From Herminiimonas sp. (lineage in GTDB: Bacteria; Pseudomonadota; Gammaproteobacteria; Burkholderiales; Burkholderiaceae_D), in assembly GCA_028292265.1 (NCBI GenBank), contig JAQGMR010000027.1:29380-93379 (forward strand): a stretch of 64,000 nucleotides of DNA. Direction: 5' to 3'. Every line of letters starts with the position of its first letter. Within the stretch, counting starts at the first letter, position 1. The notes below the pieces were generated by a model that worked only from the letters and a program-made list of their open reading frames with translations, had not been told where the DNA came from and did no database searches. Below are positions 47,061 through 56,100 of this stretch, in pieces. The position numbers and the translations under genes were made by a program.

Positions 47061-47945
47061 ATGGGTGAATTTACACCGCAATTATTGGCGATACAGCTGG
47101 TTACCGGCATCGCGCTGGGGGCGGTGTATGCCTTGCTCGCGATGGGCCTGTCGCTGATTTTTGGCATGCTGACGGTCGTGAACTTTGCCCATGGCGCCTT
47201 CTTCATGGTGGGCGCTTTTCTCGGCGTGTATTTCTATGGTCTTACCGGCAGCTTTCTGGTGGCCCTGGTGTTCACGCCCCTGGCGGTTGGCGCTATCGGC
47301 CTGGTCGTGGAGCGCTTCCTGGTGCGGCCGCTGTATGGCCGCGGCATCGACTATCCGCTGCTGCTGACCTTTGGCCTCTCGTACGTGATGATCGATGCGA
47401 TGCGCGTGGTCTTTGGCATCGAAGGGCTGCCGACTTCTGTGCCAGCCGGGCTGCGCGGGTCGGTCGACTTCGGCGTCGGCATGTTTCCGCTCTACCGCTT
47501 GTTCCTGATCGGCGCGGCGGCGGTGGTTATTTTTGCGCTCTGGCTGTTTATTGAAAAGACCCGCTACGGACTCATTATCCGGGCCGGTTCACGCGACCCG
47601 GAAATCGTGCGAGTGCTGGGGGTGGACGTGTCGCGCGTCTGGCTGATGGTATTTGGCATCGGCACCGCGATCGCGGGGCTCTCCGGCATTCTGGCCGCGC
47701 CAACGCGCGCGGTGAACCCCGAGATGGGCATTCCGATTCTTGCCGAGTCCTTTGTGGTGACGGTGGTCGGCGGCATGGGTTCCCTTCCCGGCGCGGTGAT
47801 GGCGGGCTTGCTGGTCGGCGTCGTATTTAGCATGACGTCCCTGTTTGCGCCGGACCTGGCCGATCTCTCGATTTTCGTGTTGATGGCGGTCGTCCTGCTG
47901 GTACGACCACAGGGATTTTTCGGCAAGGCCGGGTTGATGAGCTGA
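47061..47945 (+). CDS. LivH-type ABC permease
   Basis: A 294-residue inner-membrane permease of the LivH family with about eight helices. It has the family opening GIALGAVYALLAMGLSLIFG near residue 15, then NFAHGAFFMVGAF, and the coupling region GVDVSRVWLMVFGIGTAIAG and GGMGSLPGAVMAGLLVG. AAAGGA lies 7 bases before the ATG. It pairs with the LivM permease, whose ATG immediately follows its stop codon. Confidence 0.92.
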   Translation: MGEFTPQLLAIQLVTGIALGAVYALLAMGLSLIFGMLTVVNFAHGAFFMVGAFLGVYFYGLTGSFLVALVFTPLAVGAIGLVVERFLVRPLYGRGIDYPLLLTFGLSYVMIDAMRVVFGIEGLPTSVPAGLRGSVDFGVGMFPLYRLFLIGAAAVVIFALWLFIEKTRYGLIIRAGSRDPEIVRVLGVDVSRVWLMVFGIGTAIAGLSGILAAPTRAVNPEMGIPILAESFVVTVVGGMGSLPGAVMAGLLVGVVFSMTSLFAPDLADLSIFVLMAVVLLVRPQGFFGKAGLMS

Positions 47946-48926
47946 ATGCAAACGATCATGCAAAAATCCATTTCATTTGTGGCGCGGCACCGGGTTGCCG
48001 CCGTCCTGCTGTTCCTGCTGATATTTCCGCTGGTGATGCCGTACGAGGCGCTGGCGATCAACATCCTGATCTACGGGCTGTATGCCGTCGGCTTTAATCT
48101 GCTGTTCGGCTATACCGGCATGCTGTCCTTTGGTCACGCCGCGTTCTTCGGGGTAGGCAGCTATCTGACCGGCATGGCGATCGTGCATTTGCACATGCCA
48201 TGGATTGCGGCCATCGTCGCAGGCGTGCTGGGTGCGAGCGTGGCGGGACTTGCGATTGGCTATTTGGCGATCCGCTCACGCGGTATCTACTTTTCCATGG
48301 TGACGCTGGCACTTGGCCAGATTGTCTATTACGCCTTCTACAAGGCAGAGCGCTGGACCGGCGGCGAGAACGGCCTGCGCGGCATTTCGGTCGAGCCGGT
48401 CACGTTGCTTGGGGTGCGGCTCGATTTCATTAATCCGCTGACGAAGTACTACATACTTTTCTTGTTCGTGGCGGGGGCACTGTGGTTCCTGTCGCGGGTA
48501 TTGAATTCACCGTTCGGGGCCGTGATTGAGGCGGTGCGCGAAAACGAGCAGCGGGCCGCCGCCTGCGGCTTCGATGTGGCGCGCACCAAGCTGCTGGTGT
48601 TCGTGCTCTCGGCTGGCATCTGTGGCCTGGCCGGCACCCTGCGCGCGCTCCATCTGTCCGTCGTGCCGATCGACTCGCTGCATTACCTGCAATCCGGCCA
48701 GGGAGTGATGATGTGCCTGCTGGGCGGCATGGGCACCTTCTTCGGCCCCTTCGTCGGGGCGGCGGTATTCCTCTATCTGGAAGATGCCGTGACTACCATG
48801 ACCTCACACTGGATGGCGGTGGTGGGCACCCTGTTCATCGTGCTGGTGCTGTTTTTCCCACGCGGCGTTTGGGGCACTACTGTGCACTGGCTTCAGCGGC
48901 GCGCGGCGGCGGGAGCGCGCGCATGA
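47946..48926 (+). CDS. LivM-type ABC permease
   Basis: A 326-residue LivM-family permease. The hydrophobic N-terminus is followed by YAVGFNLLFGYTGMLSFGHAAFFG near residue 45, the LivM hallmark, and the late segment CLLGGMGTFFGPFVGAAVF with the EAA-like coupling loop. It starts directly after the LivH stop and ends in a 4-bp ATGA overlap with the ATPase gene, so the import genes are translationally coupled. Confidence 0.92.
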   Translation: MQTIMQKSISFVARHRVAAVLLFLLIFPLVMPYEALAINILIYGLYAVGFNLLFGYTGMLSFGHAAFFGVGSYLTGMAIVHLHMPWIAAIVAGVLGASVAGLAIGYLAIRSRGIYFSMVTLALGQIVYYAFYKAERWTGGENGLRGISVEPVTLLGVRLDFINPLTKYYILFLFVAGALWFLSRVLNSPFGAVIEAVRENEQRAAACGFDVARTKLLVFVLSAGICGLAGTLRALHLSVVPIDSLHYLQSGQGVMMCLLGGMGTFFGPFVGAAVFLYLEDAVTTMTSHWMAVVGTLFIVLVLFFPRGVWGTTVHWLQRRAAAGARA

Positions 48927-49735
48927 ACGAGCTTCGCACCAGCGTCACGCCCGTCCATTCCCAGGCGCCGAACGGCACCTCCGCCACGGCCGACGCCGCG
49001 CCCATACTGGAAGTCGAGAACGTCTCGCGCTACTTTGGAAAATTCTGCGCGCTGAGCAAGGTCAGCGTCGCCTTCCAGCGCAACAAGCTGACCGCGATCA
49101 TTGGTCCCAACGGCGCTGGCAAAAGCACGTTTTTCAACGTGGTGAGCGGCGCTTTCCCGCCGAGCACCGGACGGATTCGCTTCGAGGGTCGCGACATCAC
49201 TGGCCTGGCCCAGCACGAGTTCGCACGCATCGGCATTGCCAAGAGCTTCCAGATCACGAACGTGTTCAAGCAGTTGTCGGCACATGAAAACGTGCGGGTT
49301 GCTGCGCAGATGCAAACCTCGCGCTTTGCCCTGCTCAAGCCGCGCGCCGCCATGCATGAGTTGATCGACCAGGCCGACGCGCTACTTCTTCGGGTTGGCC
49401 TGAGCTCCGCACGCAATCGCCCCGCCGCCGACCTGGCGCACGGCCAGCAGCGGGCGTTGGAAATAGCCATGGCGCTGGCCTGCAACCCGCGCCTGCTTCT
49501 GATGGATGAGCCAACCGCCGGCATGTCGCCCCAGGAAACCGGCACCATGATGGAGCTGATCACCTCGCTTGCGGCGGAACGTACCGTCATTCTCGTGGAG
49601 CACAAAATGAAACTGGTAATGGGCATATGTCAGCGGCTGATCGTGCTGCACCATGGTGAGTTCCTCGCCGAAGGAACGCCAGACGAGATCCGTGCCAACC
49701 ACGAAGTGCGGCGCGTCTACCTTGGCCAGCGATAA
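48923..49735 (+). CDS. LivG-type ABC ATPase
   Basis: A 270-residue ATPase of the LivG type. After an N-terminal extension of about 27 residues (poorly conserved) come Walker A GPNGAGKST near residue 60, the LivG insert with FQITNVFKQLSAHENV, the signature DLAHGQQRALEIAMALA (an AHGQQ variant of LSGGQ), Walker B LLLMDEPTAG and the switch His in ILVEHKM. All catalytic elements are present. Confidence 0.92.
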   Translation: MNELRTSVTPVHSQAPNGTSATADAAPILEVENVSRYFGKFCALSKVSVAFQRNKLTAIIGPNGAGKSTFFNVVSGAFPPSTGRIRFEGRDITGLAQHEFARIGIAKSFQITNVFKQLSAHENVRVAAQMQTSRFALLKPRAAMHELIDQADALLLRVGLSSARNRPAADLAHGQQRALEIAMALACNPRLLLMDEPTAGMSPQETGTMMELITSLAAERTVILVEHKMKLVMGICQRLIVLHHGEFLAEGTPDEIRANHEVRRVYLGQR

Positions 49736-49747
49736 AGAGATACGCCG

Positions 49748-50452
49748 ATGCTAAAAGTTACCGGACTCAACGCGTGGTACGACCGAAGCCACGTCGTGCA
49801 AAACATATCTTTCGAGGTTGCGGCCGGCGAGATAGTAACGCTCATGGGCCGCAATGGCGCAGGCAAGACAACCACCTTGCGCAGTCTGATGGGACTGGTT
49901 GCCAAGCGCAGCGGCAGCGTTGTGTTCGACGGCACCGAATGCCTTGCCCAGCCACCGCATAGACGCTTCCATCTTGGGCTTGCCTATGTCCCGGAGGATC
50001 GTCGCATCGTGCCGGGACTAACGGTCAGGGAGAATCTGCAACTTGGCCTGATCGCGGGAAAAAATCGGCACGACACACCGCGCATGATTGACTGGATCGC
50101 GGAGACCTTCCCGCGCCTCAAGGAGCGCCTGGACCAGGACGGCAGCTCGATGTCGGGCGGCGAACAGCAGATGCTGGCAATTGCCCGCGCCATGATGGCG
50201 CGCCCGAAAATGATCCTGCTCGACGAGCCATCGGAAGGCATCATGCCGATCCTTGTCGATGAAATGTTCTTGCTGTTCAGTCGCCTGAAAGAGGAAGGCA
50301 CGACCATCCTGCTGGTCGAACAGAATGTGGAATTGGCCCTTTCGATTTCGGATCGCGCCTATATCCTCGACCAGGGCGAGGTAGTCCATAGCGGCACCGC
50401 CGCAGCGCTGCTGGCGGACCGTGACATCCAGGAGAAATACTGCGCCGTGTGA
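49748..50452 (+). CDS. LivF-type ABC ATPase
   Basis: A 234-residue ATPase of the LivF type: Walker A GRNGAGKTT near residue 37, VPEDRRIVPGLTVRENL, signature MSGGEQQMLAIARAM, Walker B ILLDEPSEGIMP, and LLVEQNVELAL. It is the last gene of the importer, 12 bp after LivG, with GAGA before the ATG. The 193 bp downstream, before the next gene, hold no recognised feature. Confidence 0.92.
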   Translation: MLKVTGLNAWYDRSHVVQNISFEVAAGEIVTLMGRNGAGKTTTLRSLMGLVAKRSGSVVFDGTECLAQPPHRRFHLGLAYVPEDRRIVPGLTVRENLQLGLIAGKNRHDTPRMIDWIAETFPRLKERLDQDGSSMSGGEQQMLAIARAMMARPKMILLDEPSEGIMPILVDEMFLLFSRLKEEGTTILLVEQNVELALSISDRAYILDQGEVVHSGTAAALLADRDIQEKYCAV

Positions 50453-50645
50453 AGGGCATTGCCCTGGCAATGGCTGCGGTTGGGTACTGCGCGCCCGCTT
50501 TGCGATAGCCGTCTGCCGGCACCGGACCATCGCGTGCTTGAGCGACAGCACGCCGCCTCTGCCATGCGCTTGAGGCAACGTAAGGGGAGCCGTTAGGCAG
50601 CGTACTAGTCTGAAGCCTGTTGATCCAGCAGGAACAGGTACCAGC

Positions 50646-50975
50646 ATGAGACCCAGCACACGGCTTCCCGACTTCAACACCCTGGTCGCCCTGAATCAGC
50701 GCGACCCTGAGGCCTTCGAGCAGTTGCGCAAGCAGTTGCTGGATGAGGCGGTGAGCAGCGCGCCGGAATACCGCAGGCCGGCCTTGGCCCGCGTGTTGCA
50801 ACGAATCGAGTCCACGCGCCTGCGGTCCGCAACGCCGATGGAGGCAGCCGTGTCGGCTTCACGCCTGATGCAGGAATCGCTCGGTACGTTGCTCACCTGT
50901 TGGCAACAAGCGCAATTCAAAATCTCTGGCCTGCAAGCGGCGACACTGATCGAGCGCGCTCAGCGACGCCGTTAG
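50646..50975 (+). CDS. DUF3135 family protein
   Basis: A 109-residue protein of the DUF3135 family, recognised from LPDFNTLVALNQRDPEAFEQLRKQLLDEAV near the start and the following RRPALARVLQRIES helix. It is all-helical, soluble and of unknown function. The ATG at 50646 has AGGTACC-like spacing upstream. It is convergent with the RES toxin gene. Confidence 0.75.
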   Translation: MRPSTRLPDFNTLVALNQRDPEAFEQLRKQLLDEAVSSAPEYRRPALARVLQRIESTRLRSATPMEAAVSASRLMQESLGTLLTCWQQAQFKISGLQAATLIERAQRRR

Positions 50976-51031
50976 GCGGTTGCTATTGCGCCGGTGTTGG
51001 TGCCAAGCTCACTGTTTCGGTGGAGCGCCGG

Positions 51032-51655
51032 TTACTGGTGCAAGGCACGGATGTTCAACTCCGTGGCAACGGTGCCGAAGGCCGGGTGACTGTGCAACGG
51101 CGTAGCGCGCGTCATCTTCAACTTGTCGCATGCGCGGTCGAACAGCACGACCGCCTTGTCGTCATTTTTTTGGCGCGACATATACACAAGACCGTCCACC
51201 GCATCGGGATGGGCGTAGACCTTCGCCGACCACTTCTTGCTGGTCGAGTACGACGCGCTACCTGACAGCAGTGCATTTCCGCCCATTCGTTTCAGTGCCG
51301 CGCCGGTGAGGTCTGCAAGTTTCAAACTGCCTCCCCCGGATGCTTCGAACTGAAGCACGAATCTGCTCTTGATTACTGACGACTCAACGATGAAGCCGCC
51401 GCTTACTGGCAGTCGGTCGTGCAGGAGGGTTTCGCAGATCGCCACTGAAAGCGTGCACCCAAAATAGCAGGTCCCGTATCGCATGGTCGGGTCGATATCA
51501 GGGTCATCAAACCTGTTCCGGTTGAAAGCCCCAAAGAATGGTTCATCGGTGTCGTGACCCGACACGCGGACGAGCGTCGCCGGGTCAAGCAGAAGCGTTG
51601 CGAGGGTTGAAGGGAGATGAGGATCTGGCGACAAGCGTATCAGCGCTTTCGCCAT
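51032..51655 (-). CDS. RES-domain toxin
   Basis: A 207-residue protein of the RES family, whose members are toxins that degrade NAD+. The key residues fit the Arg-Glu-Ser set: Arg in LVRVSGHD near residue 30 with FNRNRFD, Glu in SVAICETLLHD near residue 73, and Ser in the late ASYSTSKKWSAKVY region. The longest frame reaches 51775 but overlaps the antitoxin gene; the ATG at 51655 starts 2 bases after the antitoxin stop, the usual spacing for this pair. The length is normal. Confidence 0.85.
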   Translation of the reverse strand: MAKALIRLSPDPHLPSTLATLLLDPATLVRVSGHDTDEPFFGAFNRNRFDDPDIDPTMRYGTCYFGCTLSVAICETLLHDRLPVSGGFIVESSVIKSRFVLQFEASGGGSLKLADLTGAALKRMGGNALLSGSASYSTSKKWSAKVYAHPDAVDGLVYMSRQKNDDKAVVLFDRACDKLKMTRATPLHSHPAFGTVATELNIRALHQ

Positions 51656-51657
51656 GG

Positions 51658-52530
51658 TTATTCTTCCCTGTAGGCGATGGCAGCTTCCATCACGGCATCG
51701 ACTTTGCCTTTGGCGAGCGCCTCCAGCGGGCTCTTGCCACCAAGTGATCGCCTTGGCGCCGTGAAGAAGTCCCACTTGCTGGCTCCGGGTAACGCGCCGA
51801 GCGCCTTGGATACACTTTCCAGGACAGGACGGTCATAAGCGGCATCAGCGAAGAAGGCCGGATAGGCATACTGGCCCGAAGGCCCCTGCAACGCGAAGAT
51901 GCGCCGGGCCTTGAGAGCCGCGCTCAGTGCTTGAGGCGTCACCCGAAGTAATCCCTGCATTTCAGCGCCGGGCAGCAGCCGCTTCTCGGCGATGTCCCAG
52001 GCGCGCTGCTCGCGTTCCTGTCTTTCGAGCCCTTGCATAAAGGCGGAAGTCGTTATCCCCGCGTCTTCAGGCACGGCAAGTTCCGCAGGCGAGGCATTCA
52101 GTTCTGCCCTGGCTGCGTCTTCTAACCCTTTTCGCATCTGTCGCAGTAGCGCGAGCCTGTTTTTTCGCGGCATTACCCTGATGAGCGAAGCGTAAGCATT
52201 CTGGAAGTCGGGCGGCGACCCAAAGCGGCCGCCTGTGGCGTCACTAGAGCGTTCACCATAAAACGCAACCGCTTGCGTAAATACGGTCGCTGCGGCAGCA
52301 AGCTTTTGATCCTCGCGAGCAAAAACTGTCGATCCTTTCTTTCTGGCGACCTTGTACTCGCCCGGCGCCTCTCTTACTTCCTGCTCGTGCACGAGGAGGA
52401 ACTGCAGGCCACCCGCGCTTTGGGCCAATACTCGTGCGCCCGCTGGGGGATCGCGCAATTCCTGCTGCGTCGATTGAGCGGGCCTTATTGGCCGGCGTTT
52501 TAGTTTGTCGGAAGGGTTGGGCTTCACCAT
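51658..52530 (-). CDS. Xre/MbcA/ParS-type antitoxin with long N-terminus
   Basis: A 290-residue antitoxin. The last 65 residues (from YDRPVLESVSKALGALPGAS through WDFFTAP, GGKSPLEAL and AKGKVDAVMEAAIAY) form the DUF2384 toxin-binding domain. A helix-turn-helix-like region precedes it (MQGLLRVTPQALSAALKARRIF near residue 195). The first 170 residues are unlike ordinary Xre antitoxins, which are about 150 residues in total, and include a segment resembling AAAATVFTQAVAFYGERSSD. The start is ATG 52530: AAAAGGA is upstream, and the earlier TTG at 52551 lies at about the expected transcription start. Confidence 0.82.
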   Translation of the reverse strand: MVKPNPSDKLKRRPIRPAQSTQQELRDPPAGARVLAQSAGGLQFLLVHEQEVREAPGEYKVARKKGSTVFAREDQKLAAAATVFTQAVAFYGERSSDATGGRFGSPPDFQNAYASLIRVMPRKNRLALLRQMRKGLEDAARAELNASPAELAVPEDAGITTSAFMQGLERQEREQRAWDIAEKRLLPGAEMQGLLRVTPQALSAALKARRIFALQGPSGQYAYPAFFADAAYDRPVLESVSKALGALPGASKWDFFTAPRRSLGGKSPLEALAKGKVDAVMEAAIAYREE

Positions 52531-52554
52531 GACTTGTCCTTTTAATGTCAAGCC

Positions 52555-52583
52555 AGTATAGAAGAGCTACGCAACCGAATCAA
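52555..52583 (-). promoter_or_regulatory. Sigma-70-type promoter of the RES/Xre operon
   Basis: On the minus strand TTGATT (-35, 52578-52583) and TATACT (-10, 52555-52560) are separated by exactly 17 bp, and transcription should begin near 52548, 18 bases before the antitoxin ATG. It is one of the clearest housekeeping promoters in the window and supports the antitoxin-first operon. Confidence 0.7.
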
Positions 52584-52887
52584 TTAATTCAAGAGAATAG
52601 GGATCACCTGACAACGTGGGCGGTCGAGGACTGGCGAGTACGGTCGACCAGCGCCCAAGCCGAGCTGGAGGACATGCGGGAAGCGATTCGCCGCCGGTTA
52701 GCGCGATCCGTGTTAACACCGGCGCGGGGAGCCAAAGGACTGTTCAACCGCCGCCTCGGGCAGGCGACCATCGGGCCATGATTGTTGCCGCAAATCAGAA
52801 AGGAACTTCCGACCTTCTCGATGCAGCCGCTATACCCGGAGGCGGTGCAAGCGACTTTCAACTAACGGTCGCCAGATACCCCGTTTC
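52584..52887. other. Gene-free stretch between antitoxin promoter and DJ-1 gene
   Basis: About 300 bases lie between the antitoxin promoter and the end of the DJ-1/PfpI gene. Short open frames on both strands (for example 52545-52781 rightward and 52604-52861 leftward) lack conserved sequence and ribosome-binding sites, so I see nothing here that I can support as a gene. Confidence 0.4.
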
Positions 52888-53571
52888 TTATTTCTGTCCG
52901 AGCGCGTCCAGCACAGCACGCGCCGTTGCCTCTGAAGACGCGGGGTTTTGCCCCGTGATGAGCGTGCCGTCGACCTGCACGAAAGCAGTCCAGTCCGGCC
53001 CTTTGGCGTAGAGTCCGCCGGATTTCTTCAACGAATCCTCGACCAGGAACGGGACCACGTCGGTCAGCCCCGCGGCGGCCTCTTCGGAGTTCGAAAATCC
53101 CGTGACCTTCTTGCCTTCCACCAGCGGTCGGCCAGTGTGCAACTTCGCATGACGCAAGGCGGCCGGAGCATGACACACGAGCGCCACCGGCTTGCCGGCC
53201 GCGTGCATGCTTTCAATCATGGTGATCGAGTCGCGATCTTCTGACAGATCCCAGAGCGGGCCATGTCCGCCCGGATAGAAAACCGCATCAAATTCCTCAT
53301 GCGAAACGCTGGACAGAAGAACTGTATCGGCGAAGGCAGCCTTGGCTTCGCTGTCGGAAGCAAAACGACGCGTAGCGTCGGTCTGCGCATCGGCTGCCTC
53401 GCTTTTTGGATCAAGCGGCGGTTGGCCTCCCTTTGGAGAAGCTAGCGTGATTTTTGCTTTAGCGTCCCGGAATACGTAGTACGGGGCAGCGAATTCCTCA
53501 AGCCACAAACCCGTCTTTTTACCGGTGTTTCCGAGGGCGTCGTGGGAAGTTAATACCATCAGTATGTTCAT
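52888..53571 (-). CDS. DJ-1/PfpI family protein (Hsp31-like)
   Basis: A 227-residue type 1 glutamine-amidotransferase-like protein of the DJ-1/PfpI superfamily, nearest in pattern to Hsp31-like glyoxalase/deglycase enzymes. The lid region has GLWLEEFAAPYYVF (catalytic-pocket Glu near residue 25), AVFYPGGHGPLWDL, and the nucleophile elbow ALVCHAPAAL with Cys near residue 131 followed by its His. It probably detoxifies reactive carbonyls in the cytoplasm. The gene is monocistronic and divergent from the RlpA-like gene. Confidence 0.88.
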   Translation of the reverse strand: MNILMVLTSHDALGNTGKKTGLWLEEFAAPYYVFRDAKAKITLASPKGGQPPLDPKSEAADAQTDATRRFASDSEAKAAFADTVLLSSVSHEEFDAVFYPGGHGPLWDLSEDRDSITMIESMHAAGKPVALVCHAPAALRHAKLHTGRPLVEGKKVTGFSNSEEAAAGLTDVVPFLVEDSLKKSGGLYAKGPDWTAFVQVDGTLITGQNPASSEATARAVLDALGQK

Positions 53572-53828
53572 GCAGTACCCCGTTGGTGTGGAGTCGGTAG
53601 AGCACGCGCCGTTGGTAAAAGTTTCACACCGCCGTTTGCCGCGAATCGGTTTTCAAGGTGGGTTTTGTCCGGTAATTGTGGCGCGGCCTGCAACCCCATC
53701 GCTGAGGAGCTTTGGCAGGACGAAGCGACAGGCAGGCCATGGCCCCGACGGCGTCCGAACCACGCTTGAAGCCGAGCACACTGGCAACGTGCCGGCGATC
53801 GATTAACAGGACCAGGAGAAAAAACACG

Positions 53829-54395
53829 ATGAACAAGGCACTGCTACTCGCCATCCTTAGTCTGTCAGCGACCCTGGGGTTCGCGCAAGCCAGGGCAGAA
53901 TCAGAACCCGCGTCCGTTCCGGCCGACACGCCGCGTACACAGAACGCGCCGGCAAAACAGAAGCATGCGTCTAAGGCAAAATCGAAGGCAAAACCCAAAC
54001 TCGACCGCACGGGTGAGACGCGCCATGGCGAGGCGTCTTTCTATGGCGGCCGCAGATTCGCAGGCAAGAAGATGGCGGATGGCACCCCCATGAACCCGAA
54101 CGCTGACATTGCCGCGAGCAAGACTCTGCCGCTTGGCACCAAGGCGCGCATCACCAATGTTGAGAACGGGAAAAGCTCGACTGTCGTGATCAAGGACCGC
54201 GGGCCTTACGTAGATGGAAGGATCGTCGATGTCTCGCCCAAGGTCGCTGAAAAACTCGATATGAAGGAGCAAGGTGTGGCTTCGGTAGCAGTAACGCCAA
54301 TTACCGTTCCGCAAGAAGACGGTAGCGTCAAACCGGGCAGCGGCGCCACTGCGGCCGGCGCGTCGGGAAATGAAAACGTATCGAGTGGTCGGTAA
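53829..54395 (+). CDS. RlpA-like double-psi beta-barrel protein
   Basis: A 188-residue exported protein. The signal peptide runs to about residue 23 ([10 protein letters not shown]). A Lys/Ala-rich linker (residues 30-58) precedes the double-psi beta-barrel domain: [19 protein letters not shown], then [17 protein letters not shown] and [19 protein letters not shown], with the Asp in KDRGPY expected for lytic activity. No SPOR domain is present, so it is a short RlpA homologue. The longest frame goes back to 53712, but AGGAG precedes ATG 53829. Its stop overlaps the next gene's start by one base. Confidence 0.85.
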   Translation: MNKALLLAILSLSATLGFAQARAESEPASVPADTPRTQNAPAKQKHASKAKSKAKPKLDRTGETRHGEASFYGGRRFAGKKMADGTPMNPNADIAASKTLPLGTKARITNVENGKSSTVVIKDRGPYVDGRIVDVSPKVAEKLDMKEQGVASVAVTPITVPQEDGSVKPGSGATAAGASGNENVSSGR

Positions 54396-55720
54396 TGGAT
54401 GCCAGTCCTTCCATCGGCATCCGAGACGGCGCGCAGCCTCTGGCCCCGCATGACACGCGACGCCGCATTTTCGCGATTGTTGGGGCATCCTCTGGCAATC
54501 TGGTCGAGTGGTTTGACTTTTACATCTACTCGTTTTGCGCCATTTACTTCGCTTCCTCTTTTTTCCCGAAGGGCAATCCGACTACGCAGTTACTAAACAC
54601 TGCCGGCGTCTTTGCGGCCGGATTTTTGATGCGGCCAATTGGCGGATGGCTGTTTGGCCGACTCGCCGACAAGCGCGGCCGACGCACCTCCATGATGGTT
54701 TCAGTCTTCATGATGTGCGGTGGATCGTTAATGATTGCATGCCTTCCCACCTACAACGCGGTCGGCACACTGGCGCCGGCGCTCCTGCTGCTCGCCCGGC
54801 TGATCCAGGGACTTTCAGTGGGTGGCGAGTATGGCACCAGCGCAACCTACATGAGCGAGGTGGCGTTGCGGGGCCGGCGTGGCTTTTTTGCGTCCTTCCA
54901 ATATGTGACGCTCATCGGCGGCCAGCTGCTGGCTGTCCTCGTGCTGGTGATCCTGCAGCAGTTCCTGTCGGAGGAAGAATTGCATGCATGGGGCTGGCGC
55001 ATTCCGTTCGTACTGGGCGCCATGGCGGCGCTGGTTGCCCGCTATCTTCGACGGTCCCTCGCAGAAACGTCGACACAAGAGAGTCGCGCGCGCAAGGAAT
55101 CCGGCTCTGTGGCGGCACTACTGCGCAACCATCGGCGCGCCTTCCTGACGGTCGTCGCTTTCACCGCCGGTGGCTCGCTGATTTTCTATACTTTTACAAC
55201 GTATATGCAGAAATATCTTCTGAACACCGCAGGCATGGACGCGAAACGTGCAAGCCTGGTGATGACCTGCGCTCTGTTCACATTCATGATTCTGCAGCCT
55301 GCGTTTGGCGCGCTGTCTGACCGTATCGGCAGGCGCACGTCGATGGTCTGGTTCGGCGCTCTGTCCGTGCTGGGTACTGTTCCAATCATGTACGCGCTGC
55401 GTACGGTGTCCAGTCCCTATGCGGCATTTGGCCTGGTAATGATTGCACTGTGCATAGTCAGTTTTTATACATCGATCAGCGGACTGATCAAGTCAGAGAT
55501 GTTCCCGCCAGAAGTCCGGGCGCTGGGCGTGGGATTGTCTTATGCGTTGGCGAATGCGGCATTCGGCGGTACGGCCGAGTATGTCGCGCTGTGGATGAAG
55601 TCCATCGGGTCTGAGCCGATGTTCTACTGGTACGTAACCGCGTTGTGCGCGCTTGCGCTTGTGGTTTCCTGGCGAATGCCGGACCCGGCGACGAAGGGTT
55701 ACCTGGTCAATGAACCTTGA
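54395..55720 (+). CDS. MFS transporter, metabolite:H+ symporter (KgtP-like)
   Basis: A 441-residue MFS protein of the MHS family. The hallmark [22 protein letters not shown] lies at helix 1 (near residue 30), with [14 protein letters not shown] as motif A and [17 protein letters not shown] before helix 5. The relatives transport alpha-ketoglutarate, citrate, proline betaine or shikimate. Its ATG shares the A of the RlpA-like TAA stop (TAATG), implying coupled translation with a cell-wall protein, which is unexpected. Confidence 0.88.
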   Translation: MDASPSIGIRDGAQPLAPHDTRRRIFAIVGASSGNLVEWFDFYIYSFCAIYFASSFFPKGNPTTQLLNTAGVFAAGFLMRPIGGWLFGRLADKRGRRTSMMVSVFMMCGGSLMIACLPTYNAVGTLAPALLLLARLIQGLSVGGEYGTSATYMSEVALRGRRGFFASFQYVTLIGGQLLAVLVLVILQQFLSEEELHAWGWRIPFVLGAMAALVARYLRRSLAETSTQESRARKESGSVAALLRNHRRAFLTVVAFTAGGSLIFYTFTTYMQKYLLNTAGMDAKRASLVMTCALFTFMILQPAFGALSDRIGRRTSMVWFGALSVLGTVPIMYALRTVSSPYAAFGLVMIALCIVSFYTSISGLIKSEMFPPEVRALGVGLSYALANAAFGGTAEYVALWMKSIGSEPMFYWYVTALCALALVVSWRMPDPATKGYLVNEP

Positions 55721-56100
55721 TTACGGGGTTCGCTGTTCGAGTTTCGGGCTCAAATGGTTGCGTGGCTCGCTCGGTAGGCCCGATAGTCCGGCCGTGCAGA
55801 CAACTTTGATCGTTCGCATTCGATCAGTCTTATCAAGGCCAAATCCAGGTGCGCAGCGACGCGCCATGCCGCGCATTGGACGCGGCTTACTGAGCTCCAT
55901 TGATTGATTAACGGACAGATCAGTCGATTTCCGATTGCTCCTGTTGCGAACACATTACGCTCTTCGTTCCAGACGCGCTTTTGCCCGCATGTCTCGCGCT
56001 TTGCTTTGTATGATGGCCCCTCTCCAATCCTAGGGCTACCGCGGATCCGACACGCCAGTGGCTGCGATCTTCACCGGACCGCACGGCAGCGCGCGCAATC
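55721..56100. other. Gene-free stretch
   Basis: These 380 bases between the MHS transporter gene and the next candidate gene hold only short open frames without conserved sequence. An AT-rich segment (55895-55935) could be a promoter region, but no clear -35/-10 pair or terminator hairpin was found. Confidence 0.4.

Noticed and set aside
50459..50478. CATTGCC/GGCAATG inverted repeat after LivF, considered as a terminator
   Set aside because: The loop would be 2 bases and no T-run follows, so an intrinsic terminator is not supported.
52545..52781. 78-codon open frame rightward from the antitoxin promoter
   Set aside because: It starts within the opposite-strand promoter, has no Shine-Dalgarno sequence and shows no family resemblance.
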